Assembly: GCA_016794505.1 (NCBI GenBank)
Contig: JAEUJZ010000188.1
Coordinates: 62,001 to 126,000 of the forward strand
Length of the DNA: 64,000 nt
Direction of reading: 5' to 3'
DNA from: Myxococcales bacterium
GTDB lineage: Bacteria > Myxococcota_A > Polyangia > Palsa-1104 > JAEUJZ01
Shown: positions 63,901-64,000 of the stretch, in pieces
Position numbering within the stretch: the first letter of the stretch is position 1
How the letters are laid out: the number at the start of each line of letters is the position of its first letter
Translations under genes and position numbers: made by a program
The notes under the pieces: model-generated
Seen by the model: only the letters and a program-made list of their open reading frames with translations
What the model was told of the DNA's origin: nothing
Database searches by the model: none

Positions 63901-64000
63901 GGCACGATCGACACGATCGAAGCCCCGGCCGGCTGGACGTGCAGTCAGCAGGGTCAGCAGGGTCAGCAGGTTGAGTGCTGGTACAGCGGCAACATCGACC
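60943..64000 (+). CDS. Large Gly-rich/DUF11 surface protein (N-terminal part)
   Basis: 1019 codons visible, continuing beyond the window. A signal-like N-terminus ends near 'LLSTQCGPPE', so a lipoprotein is possible. A beta-rich domain (about 60-250) precedes a Gly-rich region (about 265-500) with many GGGGG runs. At least four DUF11-type repeats follow, beginning near residues 552, 685, 813 and 941. The last three start exactly 384 bp (128 residues) apart and open with 'ADLALDI', 'ADLQVAI' and 'ADLSVQV'. DUF11 repeats occur in large adhesins and surface proteins of myxobacteria and others. An RBS-like AGGGGA lies 8 bases ahead of the ATG at 60943. Confidence 0.85.
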   Translation, partial: MGSNERNHSIHRLATPWILAGGLLSTQCGPPEMTSLPGPQSKEEVSRPASLVGMDGPFTAAKLGEKVNTYSALTTNAKTGDTMVTVASAADLNLKRGDLIMVIQMQGAQVDLTTVNNGNTYGSVMNLQNAGLYEIAAVGAVDNNTNVITLDGCGGLKNNYTAAGHAQVVRVPQFSTLTVPMNTSITGDAWDGSKGGVVAMYVKDKTTLGGKIDASGLGFRGGAVDNTTSGPVATFVNFASKNAADSAERGESIAGSAIEYEVGAGKFGRGAAANGGGGGNAHNAGGGGGANGLSPGRAWNGQGIMLAPNNIFDMAWKRDPFVTANGNTLTNSAGGGRGGYTYASANEDAANRSPGATQWGGDNRREMGGWGGRPIDYSPATRAILGGGGGAGDGNNDAAGPGGNGGGLVFLVTDSIEGTGGIDANGAPGGRTKVGSGGNDAPGGGGGGGIVILTAARRSSAIAINANGGVGGSQFIGGAESEGPGGGGGGGVIATFVPGTQPTLSVSGAISGISDSSSVNEFNVNGATNGAPGNTVQFTLAPGNPLPAVCVPSDLAVTAVHTKGTVAAGNTIELVVTITNSGPQPASAARVIDSITAGLGAISWTCTAVGGAACQTAMGTGSIQSISDIPAQGSMTYVLTVPILAGFTNPIVFTSAANVPPGYNDPNLANNASMLSLPQGTVPRADLALDITSIPNPAPPQTPITYNLTVTNRGPGQASGAGFSYNIPTGGRVLPITPPAGWTCTQTAATVDCSYNMAVPPGALPTVQITVEPAAGATSVQSSGTVTARGATDPDPSNNMATNDTPIGNFPAADLQVAINSAPSPAMTGQDVTYTVRTINQGPTSATGAVLRFNVPANGMVKSTSVPSGWQCQQTGSMINCIFAGTVAIGALPDVQVVVTPSAAATSLTATAQALGQGIADSNLANNQATEVTPIGTAPDADLSVQVTTSPAQPERDQPIVYSIVVNNAGPGSATGATFTYDVPPGGTIDTIEAPAGWTCSQQGQQGQQVECWYSGNID

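Overview
The window is about 64 kb of high-GC bacterial chromosome, almost fully coding. The gene content fits a Myxococcota-like or other delta-lineage Gram-negative bacterium. It includes many lipoproteins and outer-membrane proteins, FHA, PEGA, PASTA and DUF11 domains, a Ser/Thr protein kinase, a GAF/sigma-54 activator and a VWA/DUF4159 pair. This placement is inference from content. No 16S gene or other phylogenetic marker was analysed.

Left part (1-10.3 kb): the N-terminus of a Ser/Thr kinase leaving the window, pirin, a SlyD-like FKBP, a GAF-GGDEF diguanylate cyclase next to an FtsB-like division protein, a CHAD protein, and a VWA membrane protein with its DUF4159 partner.

Centre-left (10.7-26.9 kb) is the most unusual region. 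It is one tightly packed plus-strand operon: a small zinc-ribbon protein; phage-tail baseplate proteins (gp25-like wedge, TIGR02243-type baseplate protein, and a TIGR02242-type tail protein fused to a PASTA domain); a protein with a YH..KRRLHNR tail-adaptor signature; four FHA proteins (two with zinc ribbons, one a secreted VWA-TM-FHA protein, one FHA-coiled coil); a Ycf46-type AAA+ ATPase with its DUF1257 (Ycf35-like) and DUF2997 companions; then an HEXXH protease resembling M91/NleD effectors whose stop overlaps the start of a small lipoprotein. No sheath, tube, spike or T6SS membrane-complex gene is present. I read it as a baseplate-derived, FHA- and AAA+-regulated envelope machine with a candidate effector/immunity pair. 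I do not recognise this combination as a described system.

Middle (26.9-46.7 kb): a GT4 glycosyltransferase, a histone-H1-like lysine-rich protein, a 21-bp minisatellite, tRNA-Arg(TCT), then the conserved rpmH-rnpA-yidD-yidC-mnmE cluster (without dnaA or jag) and a YfgM-like/BamB-like pair. These are followed by a metallo-beta-lactamase-fold lipoprotein, an isochorismatase-like hydrolase divergent from a class III aminotransferase, and a minus-strand run of MBL hydrolase, sigma-54 activator, accD, folC, FIST-domain protein and a small protein.

Right part (47-64 kb): cell-envelope and scavenging functions. These are a neutral-ceramidase-like lipoprotein, an Asp-rich putative lipoprotein, a PEGA protein, a lipoprotein with 27 cysteines, an App1-type (DUF2183) phosphatase, an OprO/P-like porin with a CehA/McbA-type PHP hydrolase, alaS, and the first 3 kb of a large Gly-rich/DUF11 surface protein. 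That last gene sits behind an AT-rich leader with direct repeats.
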